Part shown: one piece after another, positions 12,567 to 22,097 of the stretch
Position numbering within the stretch: the first letter of the stretch is position 1
Layout of the letters: each line of letters begins with the position of its first letter
From: Amblyomma americanum
Lineage: Eukaryota > Arthropoda > Arachnida > Ixodida > Ixodidae
Reading direction: 5' to 3'
Assembly: GCF_052857255.1 (NCBI RefSeq)
Contig: NC_135497.1
Span: 184,331,906 to 184,395,905, forward strand
Length of the DNA stretch: 64,000 nt
The notes under the pieces: model-generated
Databases searched by the model: none
Told to the model about the DNA's origin: nothing
The model's input: the letters and a program-made list of their open reading frames with translations, nothing else
Program-made: the position numbers and the translations under genes

Positions 12567-14934
12567 TGGGAAGCTTGAACCGCTGACACTGCACGCAGGT
12601 GGCCACGTAGCGCTGAACCATGTGACGCATTTTTGGCCAGTAAAAACGTTCTTTGATGCGGTTAAGGGTCCTGGCAAACCCCAAGTGCCCAGCCGTGACG
12701 TCATCGTGCATTGCCTGCAGAACAGAGGAGTACAGAGTAGCCGGAACGACGAGGAGAAAGCGCGCACCTCCAGGCGAGTAATTCGTTCTGTAGAGTAAAC
12801 CGTCGCGAACGCAGAAAGGGCTTGCGGATGTCGGGTCACGGGCTTCGGCAAAAAGCGGCGCCAAGTGCTGATCCTTGCGTTGTTCCATCTGGAAAGTGCC
12901 AAGATCTGGAAACTCTTGGGAAACGGCAGCGAGATAGTCATCGAAGTTTTCATCATCGGAAGTAGTAACCGTGAGCGGCAGCCGCGAGAGGCAATCTGCG
13001 TCGGCGTGTTGGCGGCCACTTTTGTAAGACACTTTGAAGTTAAACTCTTGGAGGCGTAACGCCCAGCGGGCCAACCGACCGCAGGGGTCGCGTAGATTGA
13101 GCAGCCAGCACAGAGAGTGATGGTCTGTGACGACTGTAAAAGCACGTCCATAAAGGTACGAACGAAACCGTTGTACGCCGAAAACAACGGCGAGACACTC
13201 TTGCTCTGTTACAGTGTAATTGCGTTCCGACTTGCTGAGGGTGCGACTTGCATAAGTGACAACGTGTTGATTGCCCTCATGGCGTTGGATAAGCACAGCA
13301 CCCACGCCGATGCCGCTGGCGTCAGTGTGGAGTTCAGTCGGTGCTGTCGGGCAGAAATGACGCAATATTGGCCGCGAGGTGAGGAGAAACTTGAGCTGCC
13401 GAAACGCGGAGTCGCATTCGGGAGTCCAGTGGAAAGGGGTGTCTTTCTGCAGGAGACTTGTAAGCGGGTAGGCTAAATCAGAAAACTTGGGAACGAAACG
13501 CCGAAAATATGAGCAAAGTCCTAGGAAACTCCTGAGCTCTTTCACTGATTTGGGTTCTTTGACACTGCTTACAGCTTCAACCTTCTGCGGGTCGGGTCTG
13601 AGGCCATCCTTGTCAACGAGATGACCAAGCACAGTAATTTGGCGTTCACCGAAGCGACACTTCTTCGAGTTCAGCACGAGGCCCGCTCTCTCTATGCAGT
13701 CTAGGACAATGGCTAAGCGGCTGTTATGTTCGGCGAAGGTCCTACCAAAAATAACAACATCGTCCAGATAACACATGCAAACTTGCCACTTCAGGCCACG
13801 TAAAAGCGTATCCATAAATCGTTCAAAAGTGGCAGGAGCGTTGCAAAGGCCGAAAGGCATAACATTAAATTCATACAACCCGTCAGGTGTCACGAATGCT
13901 GTGTTCTCTTTGTCTTGCGGGTGCATCGGGATCTGCCAGTACCCGGACCGTAGATCCACCGAGGAAAAGTAGGAGGCTGAGTGGAGGCAGTCAATGGCAT
14001 CATCAACGCGCGGGAGCGGGTAAACATCCTTCTTTGTGACAGTGTTAAGCCGGCGGTAGTCGACACAAAATCGCCAAGTGCCATCTTTCTTTTTGACAAG
14101 GATCACTGGAGCAGCCCACGGGCTTGAAGATTCCTGAATGATGCCGCGATGCAACATGTCACGGACTTGTTCATCGATTATCTGACGTTCGGAAGGCGAG
14201 ACGCGGTATGGCTTCTGGCGAATCGGCTGTGCAGATCCAGTATTGATCATGTGATGGGTACGGGAAGCTGGAATCGGCGGTGGTTGGTCGCGACCAAAAT
14301 CAAACACGTCCGCATGCTTCATAAGAACGGCCACTAGTACCTGGCGGTCGCCAGTGGGTAGGGATTTGTTGACCATGGCTAGGAATTGAGAGAAGCTCAG
14401 ATCGCGGCGTCTAGTTGGACGAGACACGTTGTCAGTGATCGCGGCAACTGGTACAGAAAAACGTTCTTCAAAGCCAGCAAGTTTTAAACCACATGGCAAT
14501 ACTGCAGGTTCGTTGGAATGATTGACAGTCCAAAGAGTGGCATGGCCCTTGGTCACATGGACGACGCTGCGGGGTACTAGCACACTTTTCTTTGCACAGT
14601 CAAGGGAACAAGGTTCCACCACAGCATCGAAGGCATCAGAAATCGTGCTCGAGGACACAACGGGAACGAATATGGCAGACATTGCTGGAACGACGGTATC
14701 TTCAGAGACAGAAAACACTTGGGCAACCACTGGCGAGTCTTCTATGAGAGCTGACCGAAGGCCAGGACTTAACGATATGCCACCACTGCGGAAGTCGAGA
14801 GTAGCGCCGCACTGGTGCAAAAAGTCAATACCGAGGATGATGTCATGCGTAGAACGAGGGAGCACCGTGAATTCAGTTCGGAACATGTGGCCAGCGATCA
14901 CTACATTCACAGAACAAATACCAATCGGAACCAA
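12567..14934 (-). CDS. Ty3/gypsy pol: protease end, RT, RNase H, truncated integrase
   Basis: This is the polyprotein of the gypsy element. Residues are counted from the Met at 14934. The C-terminal half of the aspartic protease (ILGIDFLHQCG, about 33-43) comes first. The reverse transcriptase follows at about 250-440, with the VDLRSGYWQI and MPFGLCNAP motifs and the catalytic YLDD at 389-392. RNase H has the TDAS motif at about 537-540 and VTDHHSL near 602. The integrase zinc-binding domain has His 743 and 750 and Cys 780 and 783. Coding identity ends at about residue 790, where the inverted gag/LTR arm begins; frame-open codons beyond it to 12430 are antisense repeat sequence. The integrase DDE core and C-terminal region are absent. 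The frame is open for about 790 codons with normal motifs, so RT and RNase H look intact. No independent start is implied; expression would normally be as gag-pol. Confidence 0.93.
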
Positions 14935-15171
14935 TGATTCTCCCCCCTACACCCCGGAATATAACAGCACGATCCCAAGCGAACATTATTTTACGACCCA
15001 GACGGTTCTTGAAAGTTGAACTCATCACTGACACCGTGGCACCAGTGTCCACTAAGGCCATGACGCAAATACCGTCCACTAAAACTTCAAGGCGGTTCCT
15101 TAACATAACAATGGGCAGAGGAATTGGCACTATCGATGATCCGGCGACCGCACCTCCATCGGCCGCACACG
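14873..15171 (-). pseudogene. Gypsy protease N-terminal segment, frame-broken
   Basis: Between gag and pol, the minus strand encodes the first part of a retropepsin with the active-site motif LVDTGATVSVMS. The frame departs from the pol frame at a G run (six C on the plus strand, 14942-14947), and the flap-side half of the protease continues in the pol frame. The junction lies in a homopolymer, so it may be a one-base indel in this copy, a sequencing or assembly error, or a programmed shift. Gag-pol frameshifts in this group normally sit at the gag/protease border, which argues against programming. As assembled, the protease is interrupted. Confidence 0.75.
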
Positions 15172-16404
15172 CTAGTTTCCCGGGGACGGTGGGGAACGAC
15201 GTTGGGGGGAAGGCGAGCGGCGAGAGCGGTGCGGAGGTGGAGTCAGACTTCGGTCAGAGGCAGGGGAGTCGTTCCGTGGTGGCGCGTAACTGGATGGGCG
15301 CTGAGACGATGTGAAGACACGGTCATGAACAGGCGCATTGAAACTCAGGCGAGGGTTCGACCATTGGCGCTGGGAGCGGGAAAACTGGCCCCGGCGACGG
15401 CAGAATCTAGAGATGTGACCGATCATACCACAGCGGTAACAAAGTGGTGGGTCGGGGGGGCACTCGGGATAACACTCCTCGTAGCCAGTGTCGAAACGAC
15501 CATCGTACAGCGGCTGCCGCAGGTGGCGTTGCGGATGAGCTGGCGCCCTGGGGCCGGGGCGGGTGATCCGGGGAGCGTCGCTGTAATCAATGCGAGTAGC
15601 ACTGGTAGGGGCCTGGGCAGACAAACTCCAAGGGGAGGAGCGGGAGGCGGGAGCCGCCTGCAGAGAACAGCTCCCATACGGGACCTCACTGCGGCGCGCA
15701 AGATCTTGATGCCGGGAGAGTTCGTCACGTACGATTTGACGAATCACGTCAGGGAGAGTCGCCGCATTCACAGGCTCGTGGAAATCCACGCTGGCGACGG
15801 TGGTGACGTTAGGCAGGCGACCGAACTTGGGAGTAATTCGACGCAGTTTTAGAGCTTCAAAGGTGCGGCAGTGCTTGATGATATCCGTGGGCGAGTCTAA
15901 ATTTTCTTTACTAATAAGAAAGCTGTAGACATCCTCTGCGATGCCCTTGAGGAGATGACCAACGCGATCTTCGTCGGACATACTGGGATTAACGACGTTG
16001 CACAGCTTCAAGACCTCTTCTATGTAAGTCGTGCAGGTCTCTCCAGGCACTTGCGCTCTCTGAAGCAAAGACTGCTCAGCGCATTTTCGTTTGGCAACAG
16101 TATCCCCGAAGCAGCTGCGGAGCTCTTCCATGAAGCGGTCCCAACTTGTTATTGATGCCTCATGGTTTTCGAACCAAGTTAGCGCGGTGCCATCGAGAAA
16201 GAAGGCGACATTGGCCAGCTGAAGAGTGGCATCCCAGCCGTTGTATTTGCTCACCCGCTTGTAATGGGTGAGCCAATCATCCACGTCTTCGCCAGCCTTC
16301 CCGGAAAACGTCCGCGGCTCACGGTAGTGCTGCCAAGCGGGCGTTGCGGCGCCGGTCGGACGTGCGTTGGCTTCCTTGGGCATTTGCACGGGCAACGGTG
16401 GCAA
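15172..16404 (-). CDS. Ty3/gypsy Gag (capsid and CCHC nucleocapsid)
   Basis: Intact 410-codon frame. The N-terminal two thirds read as a Ty3/gypsy-type retrotransposon gag capsid: the WFENHEASITSWDRFMEEL segment near 78-96 is the usual conserved block, followed by a second helical region to about 195. A proline/arginine-rich linker leads to one zinc knuckle, CYRCGMIGHISRFC (C-X2-C-X4-H-X4-C), at about 322-335. A basic Ser/Arg/Pro tail follows. It would package element RNA in cytoplasmic virus-like particles. The start may be Met 1 or Met 8; the second begins the better-conserved MPKEANARP segment, which is also present in the inverted arm at 12487. It is followed directly by the protease segment. 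Confidence 0.92.
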   Translation of the reverse strand: MPPLPVQMPKEANARPTGAATPAWQHYREPRTFSGKAGEDVDDWLTHYKRVSKYNGWDATLQLANVAFFLDGTALTWFENHEASITSWDRFMEELRSCFGDTVAKRKCAEQSLLQRAQVPGETCTTYIEEVLKLCNVVNPSMSDEDRVGHLLKGIAEDVYSFLISKENLDSPTDIIKHCRTFEALKLRRITPKFGRLPNVTTVASVDFHEPVNAATLPDVIRQIVRDELSRHQDLARRSEVPYGSCSLQAAPASRSSPWSLSAQAPTSATRIDYSDAPRITRPGPRAPAHPQRHLRQPLYDGRFDTGYEECYPECPPDPPLCYRCGMIGHISRFCRRRGQFSRSQRQWSNPRLSFNAPVHDRVFTSSQRPSSYAPPRNDSPASDRSLTPPPHRSRRSPSPQRRSPPSPGN

Positions 16405-16455
16405 TCCGGCGATTCTACGGCTGCAGCGGTTGCGAGAGGGGTCCGTGGTGATCTA

Positions 16456-16471
16456 CCCAGCACCTCCACCA
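16456..16471 (-). other. Candidate tRNA primer-binding site
   Basis: Three bases after the LTR end on the minus strand lies TGGTGGAGGTGCTGGG. It begins with TGG, the complement of a tRNA CCA end, as gypsy primer-binding sites do. I cannot name the primer tRNA from memory. Confidence 0.55.
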
Positions 16472-16474
16472 CAC

Positions 16475-16626
16475 TGTTACAGGTTCTATTTACAAATAAT
16501 ATTTACAAGGCAGGTCGAGAGGAGCCTGGTGCGCCGGCGGCAGGATACTTGACTTTCTCTTCCTCTTCTACTTCCAGCCGCCGCACGTCTTCTTTATTCC
16601 TCAGAGCCCATGCGCAGCACGTGACA
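16475..16626 (-). repeat. 5' LTR of gypsy element
   Basis: 152 bp LTR in the element's own orientation, beginning TGTCACGTG at 16626 and ending GTAACA at 16475. An AATAAA lies about 28 bases from its start. It differs from the inverted copy at 12255-12406 at about one position by eye. Confidence 0.9.
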
Positions 16627-16637
16627 ATATATATAAC

Positions 16638-17175
16638 TATTTCGCGATGTCCTTCGTATTCGATATATTCAGGTTCGATTGTATTTGTTGCAGCTGCAGT
16701 GTAGGTGGTTATATCAGGCTTAGCATGTGCCGTGACAGTGGCTTAGCCTCTTACGTTGACTGTTGGCTTACGTCATGTAGCCTGTACATGATACTTAAGA
16801 CCTACTGACAGATTTTCCAGCAAATGCCGCACAAGATGTCATCTTTGGTTCATAAGGCTGCTGGGAGCGGAACAAAATACGGTTTCGTGTTTGAATAGCA
16901 AGAACATCTCGTGTTCAACCATTTGTTGAGTGATGTCCGCGCAAGCCGGCTGTAGTTGAACGCAGTGCCCACAATAACTGGAATGCCAACATCAGTTTTC
17001 ATTGGCAAAAGTAGATTTGACAGCCTTGCAGTAGGTGCATGCATTGAACAGAAGCCAGGTAATAAAGGCTTGTTGAGCATCTGACAAGAACAAGGCAATA
17101 GTGCCAGAACAATTCGGGTTTCAAAAACAAAAATCTACAGAACAGGGGCTTTTGTACGCGAAAGGACATAATTCC
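16638..17175. other. Intergenic, no supported gene
   Basis: No recognisable domain or repeat family was identified. The right end grades into the LINE fragment that begins near 17,180. Confidence 0.4.
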
Positions 17176-17369
17176 GAACATTGAAAAAACAGATTTATTA
17201 TCTTGAAGCGTTTTTGGATTTTCAGAAGGCTTTTGACCTAATAAATCACGATATTTTGCTCAGAAATTTACTCTAGTATGGCACAAGAGGTGTGGGGTAT
17301 GCATTAATTAAAACTATGAAAGCTATCTCAAATCACGACAACAGTTAGTTTCAATACAAGAGTCCAGTT

Positions 17370-17676
17370 TAAAATTGCTGTTTGAGGAAATGAATGGCGC
17401 GGTAACTGCCAACATCCCGATGGACACCACAATCGCGCCGTGAGGGAAGGGAGGAAGGAGCGAGCAAAGGAATAGATAGAGATAGAGGTGCCGTAGTGGA
17501 GGGCTCCGGATTAAAATCGACCCCCTGAGCATTCTTAACGTGCTCTGACACCGCAAAGCGCAGGGGCGATTTTCTGCGTTTCGCCTCCATCGAAACGCGG
17601 CCGCTGTGGCCGGTTCGAACCAGGGTGTTCCGGCTCAGTAGCCGAACGCGCTAACCACTGAACCACCGGGCGGGTT
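17370..17676 (-). mobile_element. tRNA-derived SINE (Ruka-like) with 8 bp target duplication
   Basis: Read on the minus strand, the 5' head carries an A-box-like TGGTTCAGTGGTTAGCGC and a B box GGTTCGAACCGG. A body of about 230 bases follows. The target duplication GTCCAGTT is at 17,362-17,369 and 17,677-17,684, bounding a 307 bp insert. It lies inside the LINE RT between the QESS and INCGVSHGS segments, so it is younger than the LINE. The name Ruka-like rests on the resemblance to the described tick tRNA SINE and was not checked by alignment. Confidence 0.85.
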
Positions 17677-17839
17677 GTCCAGTTCCCAGCTTCTTGATAT
17701 AAACTGTGGGGTTTCTCATGGGTCAATCCTAGGTGCAACTTTATGCTCTATATTACCGACATAGATAACATTCTAAACACGTTGCAAATAGCTCTATATG
17801 CTGATGTCACGAGTGTTTTCTTCTCTGGCAACAAGTTTT

Positions 17840-17917
17840 CTTCTCTGGCAACATAGAACGAACACGAGAGAGGCAGACAAGACGGCGCGCCGAAGAAAAT
17901 GTACCAACTAGCCCCAG
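17840..17917 (-). mobile_element. Penelope-like terminal fragment with 11 bp target duplication
   Basis: A 78 bp insert is flanked by direct copies of CAACAAGTTTT (17,829-17,839 and 17,918-17,928). Its right part reads TACCAACTAGCCCCAG, the same end wording as the Penelope-like elements at 38,975 and 47,033. Its left part repeats adjacent target sequence (CTTCTCTGGCAACA), an unusual extended duplication. The orientation is uncertain. Confidence 0.6.
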
Positions 17918-18597
17918 CAACAAGTTTTACTGGAGCATCTTGTATGGTTATAACACTGAAGATGTATTTAAAGCTACCAATAGATGGATGAATCACCTCG
18001 TTTAATGGTAAAATTCAAATCGACTGCAATTAAACTGGGACAAAACAAAACATGTCATATTCACGCCCAAAAGGAACAGCTGATGTGCAACTACGAGTTA
18101 AGGCTTGTGGAGCGGCATTATATAAAATTTGTGATTCGTAAAATTTTTAGGTGCATGGTTTCACGCGAGTCTTTATCGGTCTGTTCACGTAAAGTCCCTC
18201 CGAGTTGTTTTTCGTAGAGCGACAGGAATGATAAACATGTTAAAAATTATATTTCAATGAATCTAAAAAACCAGCTATATTCCACAATAATGCACTCTCG
18301 TCCGAACAATTTCCTTCTGGATCGGTATACCACCACCAAAATTAAGCTGCGGCCACTCTTCTAGGTGCAAAAAAAAGCAGTAAGGTCAATTTGTAACCTT
18401 GATTTCCTTTCACACACTAAGCCGCTCTTTGATAAGGTTAGCATACTCCCTATAACACTACCTCTTGCTGCATAACTTCTCACTGGAAGCCTTTCCCCCG
18501 AGACACACTGATCACGCACAGTTTAATAAGAACTGTGCCAAAAAGAGCCTCCCTATAACCTTAGGCATGGCGCAATCCCACTGATTCGCACAAACTA

Positions 18598-19436
18598 TTG
18601 TTGAATTCCAATGGCAGATCGAGAGCGCTCCGCCGGATCACAAACGGAGCGCGTAGTTCAGGCGGAGATCACTCCCTCCCATTTTGCCAATGGAATGCAT
18701 GCGCTCCCGCGGGGGCACTTCAGCGCAAGAATAGCTCCAAGTTCAGGCAACATGGCGGCGCCCTTCGAAGCGCGGCCTCTCGCTTCACCAGCGATTCGTC
18801 CTTGCCGCCACTCTGTCTCTCGCGTTCACGGCAAACAAAAGGCGCACGAAGCTTTCGCTTTGTGTGATGATGCCCGCACCACAAAATTTTAGTGATGAAA
18901 CGTACCAAATTTTCAGATTGCTTCCTTATTTACAGAGCTGCTAGACTTAGAGAGTACGCGTCGTCTGACGTTAGAAAGCGCGGGAGGTTCAAACGAGTCA
19001 ACGATTTTGGTCTAAAAAGCGGTCACAAAGAATTGACCGCGATGGAATTGACATCCTGTTAAGAAAATTATTTGTTTTAACTTGTGCGTACGCGAATAAA
19101 ACGAAAAATAATTACATTTGGGAAAATTCAAATTAAAAAAAGTCAAAAATAATGCTTGTACATTGCCCGGACCACCGCGTAGAAACGACAGGAAGGATGC
19201 AGCCGGTCATGACCGGAAGCAGACGCGGGAAAGTAAAACGTCGCGCGGGGTTCCGGTCAAATCTGCCGATTTCGGCGGAGCAAATATCGCTGCTCCACGG
19301 AGCGATCCGGGATCGACGTCTGATCCCGATCTGCCATTGGAACAGACAACTCGCACTCCCATTTTGCCATTGGATTACGATTGCTCCCAACAGAGCAGAA
19401 AAACTTGATCCGGATGTGCCATTGGAATTCAACATA
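18598..19436. repeat. Foldback region with GCCATTGGA motif array
   Basis: TGTTGAATTCCAATGGCA at the left end reappears as its reverse complement at the right end (about 19,416-19,433), so the 839 bp segment has inverted ends. The motif GCCATTGGA or its complement occurs near both ends and at about 18,685, 19,332 and 19,364. The interior is GC-rich with CGATCCGG-type blocks on both sides. Short open frames in several registers look like by-products of composition. A non-autonomous foldback DNA element is the simplest reading. Confidence 0.6.
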
Positions 19437-19675
19437 TGAGAAACACACCTTATGCTTCCATATATCGACATTACTAAACAATAATCCTAGTACCCGGAAA
19501 AAATTACAAATCTCTAAGTCAATCATGGTGTTCAAAAAATTTGTTATAAGGTATTTTCTTCATTGTTTTAATGAATAACTTTCCGGTATACCTGAACCTT
19601 ATTTTTTTTGAATTTTTAAGCTGTAGTGCTAATTCTTGAGATCTTTTCTTGTTTTGGTGTGCTATTTAATATATT

Positions 19676-20130
19676 TTAACGCGACAGCGTTAAGGAGCTT
19701 GTGTCTCAGAAAAGCCGGTGTCGTCGGCGTCTTTGGCAATGAGCGAAAAATGGCGCATATCGGTAGACACCTGAACCGCGCCGTAAGGGAAGGGATTTTC
19801 CTTCCCTTACGGCTCGGTACGGGTGTACAGCGAGAATTGTGAGACAGGCGTCATTTGCTTTCCTGAAAACTAATTTTCACTTCAATTTCGTTCCCGTACA
19901 ACCCGGATCGGGTGTCCACCGAGATATGTGAGACAGGCGTCCATTCCTTTCCTTAAAAAATTATTTTCATTTTCCTTCTCTCAAGGCGCGGTTCGGGTAT
20001 CCACCAAGATATGTTTCCTTTCCTTAAATTGCCCGGGCAAAGGGTCGCACCGAAGCGCGATGGCGTTCCGTGGATTACTTGGCAACGCCGCAAAGCTGTG
20101 GCGTCCTGCTCTTAAAGGCGAAGCTTAAGC
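19676..20130 (+). repeat. Dispersed element with about 90 bp internal tandem units
   Basis: The segment starts with the near-palindrome TTAACGCGACAGCGTTAAGG. It then contains three degenerate tandem copies of a unit of the form CGG-TCGGGTGTCCACCGAGATATGTG followed by AGGCGTCCATT-CTTTCCTTAAAA (about 19,812, 19,906 and 19,992). It ends near GGCGAAGCTTAAGCGTCC. The motif GCGACAGCGT also occurs at 42,720, suggesting a family. No coding capacity is seen. Confidence 0.55.
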
Positions 20131-20134
20131 GTCC

Positions 20135-22095
20135 TCCAAACTTTTATATGAACGTATTACTTGCTGTGTTGTTGTCTGCTGCAGAATGTTCCCATGCGTT
20201 TGATGCTGCGGCCTTTGTCAGGCAAGTATATTGCCTTTTGCTGCAGCAGCTGAGACAGATGTATGCCGCAAAGAAAATAAAGAAGGAAAGAAAAGAGAAA
20301 GTGCCGGGGCACCAAAAAAAGACAGAGCAAATAAAAAGAGCGTTATCACAGCTAATCCAGAATAGCGGTTAATCAGCCACTCGCATCCCGCTGTTGAGAA
20401 AAACCACAACTCTCGGTGTCTTTTACTAACCCCAAAATTTTAGAAAACAAGCTTCTTGCTACCGTATTTATCGATGTATAACCCGCGGTTTATTTCTCTA
20501 ACTTTTGGCTTTGCGGCTCATGCAAAAGCACGTTGTCTGTGCGCTTTCTTCATTGGTATCAGCGTAAACTGCTCACGCAGTTTATGCAGCCCGTTTACCG
20601 CTTTACGGGAGGCTTTTTCTACGTTTTTCTGTATACTTTAAACTTGATACTGATACAAAGGCAGATAGGAGTAGAGAAAATATCACAGGTGCAATTTTTC
20701 GCATGACAGCTGACTTAGGCCTGTGACTGACCAGTGAATACAGCTTCTACATATTTGTCAGCGTACACACGCACGTACGCATTTGTCATTACAGTTCCGC
20801 CGCGACAGATACCGAACCAACGAAGAAGCAAATGCGGGCGCCGACTTTCACCGAGTTGGCTTTAATGAACACTCACAATATTTGACGTCCGTGCCCTTAG
20901 CGCTGTTTAAATATGACTCCTTACCTACTTGCGCTACCTGTCCTGCAGTTTCGTCGTGACGACCTAGCATGGTGCGAGAAATGGGCGCTAAGGTGCGATC
21001 TCCGTGCCAAAATATTCTTGGATGAGAAATTTTATGTATTACATTATATACTGCGGTCCTTCTGTGAATTTGTTCCCCTCTGCGAAAAGCAGTAGCCAGC
21101 GCCACTCTCAGGCGGGAACCTATCCTCATATATTCACGTAAATAACCCAAAACGGTTTTCAGTCAACTGGTGAACTCGGCAAAGGTGGGCTGGGGAGCAT
21201 TCACTAAATTTGCGGCTTCTGTAGCAAAAAAAAAATGACCGATTAGGTAGTTACGAATGAAGATGTCTTGCAAATGTTTCGGTCTTTGGCATATTACGAC
21301 CTTCTGCTTATAAGTAGAGTAAACACCTGATTAAAGTAGACGTTAAGGAAGCATTTATGCTGTTAAAAAGCTACTGTTAATAACTGCTGCGAACTGTTTC
21401 TCTTATCAGCACAGAAAACACTTGCAAGTCAGCAACAATCTTCCTTACTTGATAAGCAGCAAAAGCGACTAATGTTCTAATGCTTTTTTTTCACGAGCGC
21501 TGCCGGAACGCTAAGTATGCGTTCATTTACGCCTCTATACAGCACTTGACAGGCACCCTTAGCAGCCCGTGATTCTGTTCTTACGTTTATTTGTTGTCCT
21601 TCCGCATCTTCTCGGGCCTCGATTCAAGCCAGGCATTTGCGATACGACGGCGTACTTCGAAATCATTCTCCTTCAGGACCTCTAAGTGCCTCGAAACGGC
21701 GCGCGCAGCGACTGCTTACCGCCTATCCCAGAAATGTGGCGCAAATGCCGAAAGCAGCCGCACTCTCCAGGCGCGTCCAGCAGCAGCGCAAATCGGCTCG
21801 GGCTGAAAAGAACCAGAGAAGAGAAAGTTACTTTTCTGTCGCTTCTGGGTATACTTTGAGCATTCGCGAGATCGTAACCAAATGACACGGAAACAGCTTC
21901 CATTTTCTCTCTCTCTCTCTCTATTTAGCTTCAGGTACCTAATAAACTTCTTTGCTTTGAAACATTTGCGTCCTCTTTCGTCTGTGATTCCGGGGAGCGC
22001 TTCTGCTTTCGTTCTGTCCTTCTAGGACGCAGTCGACGTGTCACTTCGTTTCCAGATGCTTGGACGCTTTGGCGCAGTGTTTGCGGGGGCATTAT
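20135..22095. other. Intergenic, no supported gene
   Basis: Mixed-composition sequence with poly-A/T runs and a (CT)n patch near 21,908-21,922. The open frames are short and overlap in opposite strands without recognisable domains. Confidence 0.45.
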
Positions 22096-22097
22096 CG

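Larger units (their letters stand above)
12255..16626 (-). mobile_element. Ty3/gypsy retrotransposon (Mag-like) with inverted terminal LTR-gag arms
   Basis: On the minus strand the element reads LTR, primer-binding region, gag, protease, reverse transcriptase, RNase H and the start of integrase. Instead of the integrase core and a direct 3' LTR, it ends in an inverted copy of its own first 312 bases (LTR plus the start of gag). Both outer ends therefore begin TGTCAC in inward orientation, and both are bordered by ATAT (12251-12254 and 16627-16630), compatible with a 4 bp target duplication but in low-complexity DNA. The two arms differ at only about three positions by eye. Gag and pol frames are otherwise long and open, so the insertion looks recent. 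The element lacks the integrase catalytic core, a polypurine tract and a direct 3' LTR, so it is not autonomous. Confidence 0.92.
17180..18590 (+). mobile_element. CR1/L2-like LINE reverse transcriptase, interrupted twice
   Basis: Plus-strand pieces of a LINE RT appear in order. FLDFQKAFDLINHDILL lies near 17,210-17,265. SRQQLVSIQESS is near 17,335, INCGVSHGSILGATL near 17,700, and LYADVTSVFFSGN (the catalytic YADD has become YADV) near 17,795-17,830. NRLQLNWDKTKHVIFTPK follows near 18,020-18,075, and the C-terminal QKKAVRSICNLDFLSHTKPLF lies near 18,365-18,435. The frames shift and carry stops, so it is dead. A SINE (17,370-17,676) and a 78 bp Penelope-type fragment (17,840-17,917) were inserted into it. 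Colinearity resumes after each insert, which fixes their boundaries. Confidence 0.88.

Noticed and set aside
12246..13187. 313-codon minus-strand frame overlapping pol
   Set aside because: It is an alternate-frame shadow of the gypsy pol and its inverted LTR arm; the pol frame carries all the domain motifs.
15124..15852. 242-codon plus-strand frame
   Set aside because: It lies antisense to gag, is Gly/Arg-rich from GC-rich codons, and has no domain.
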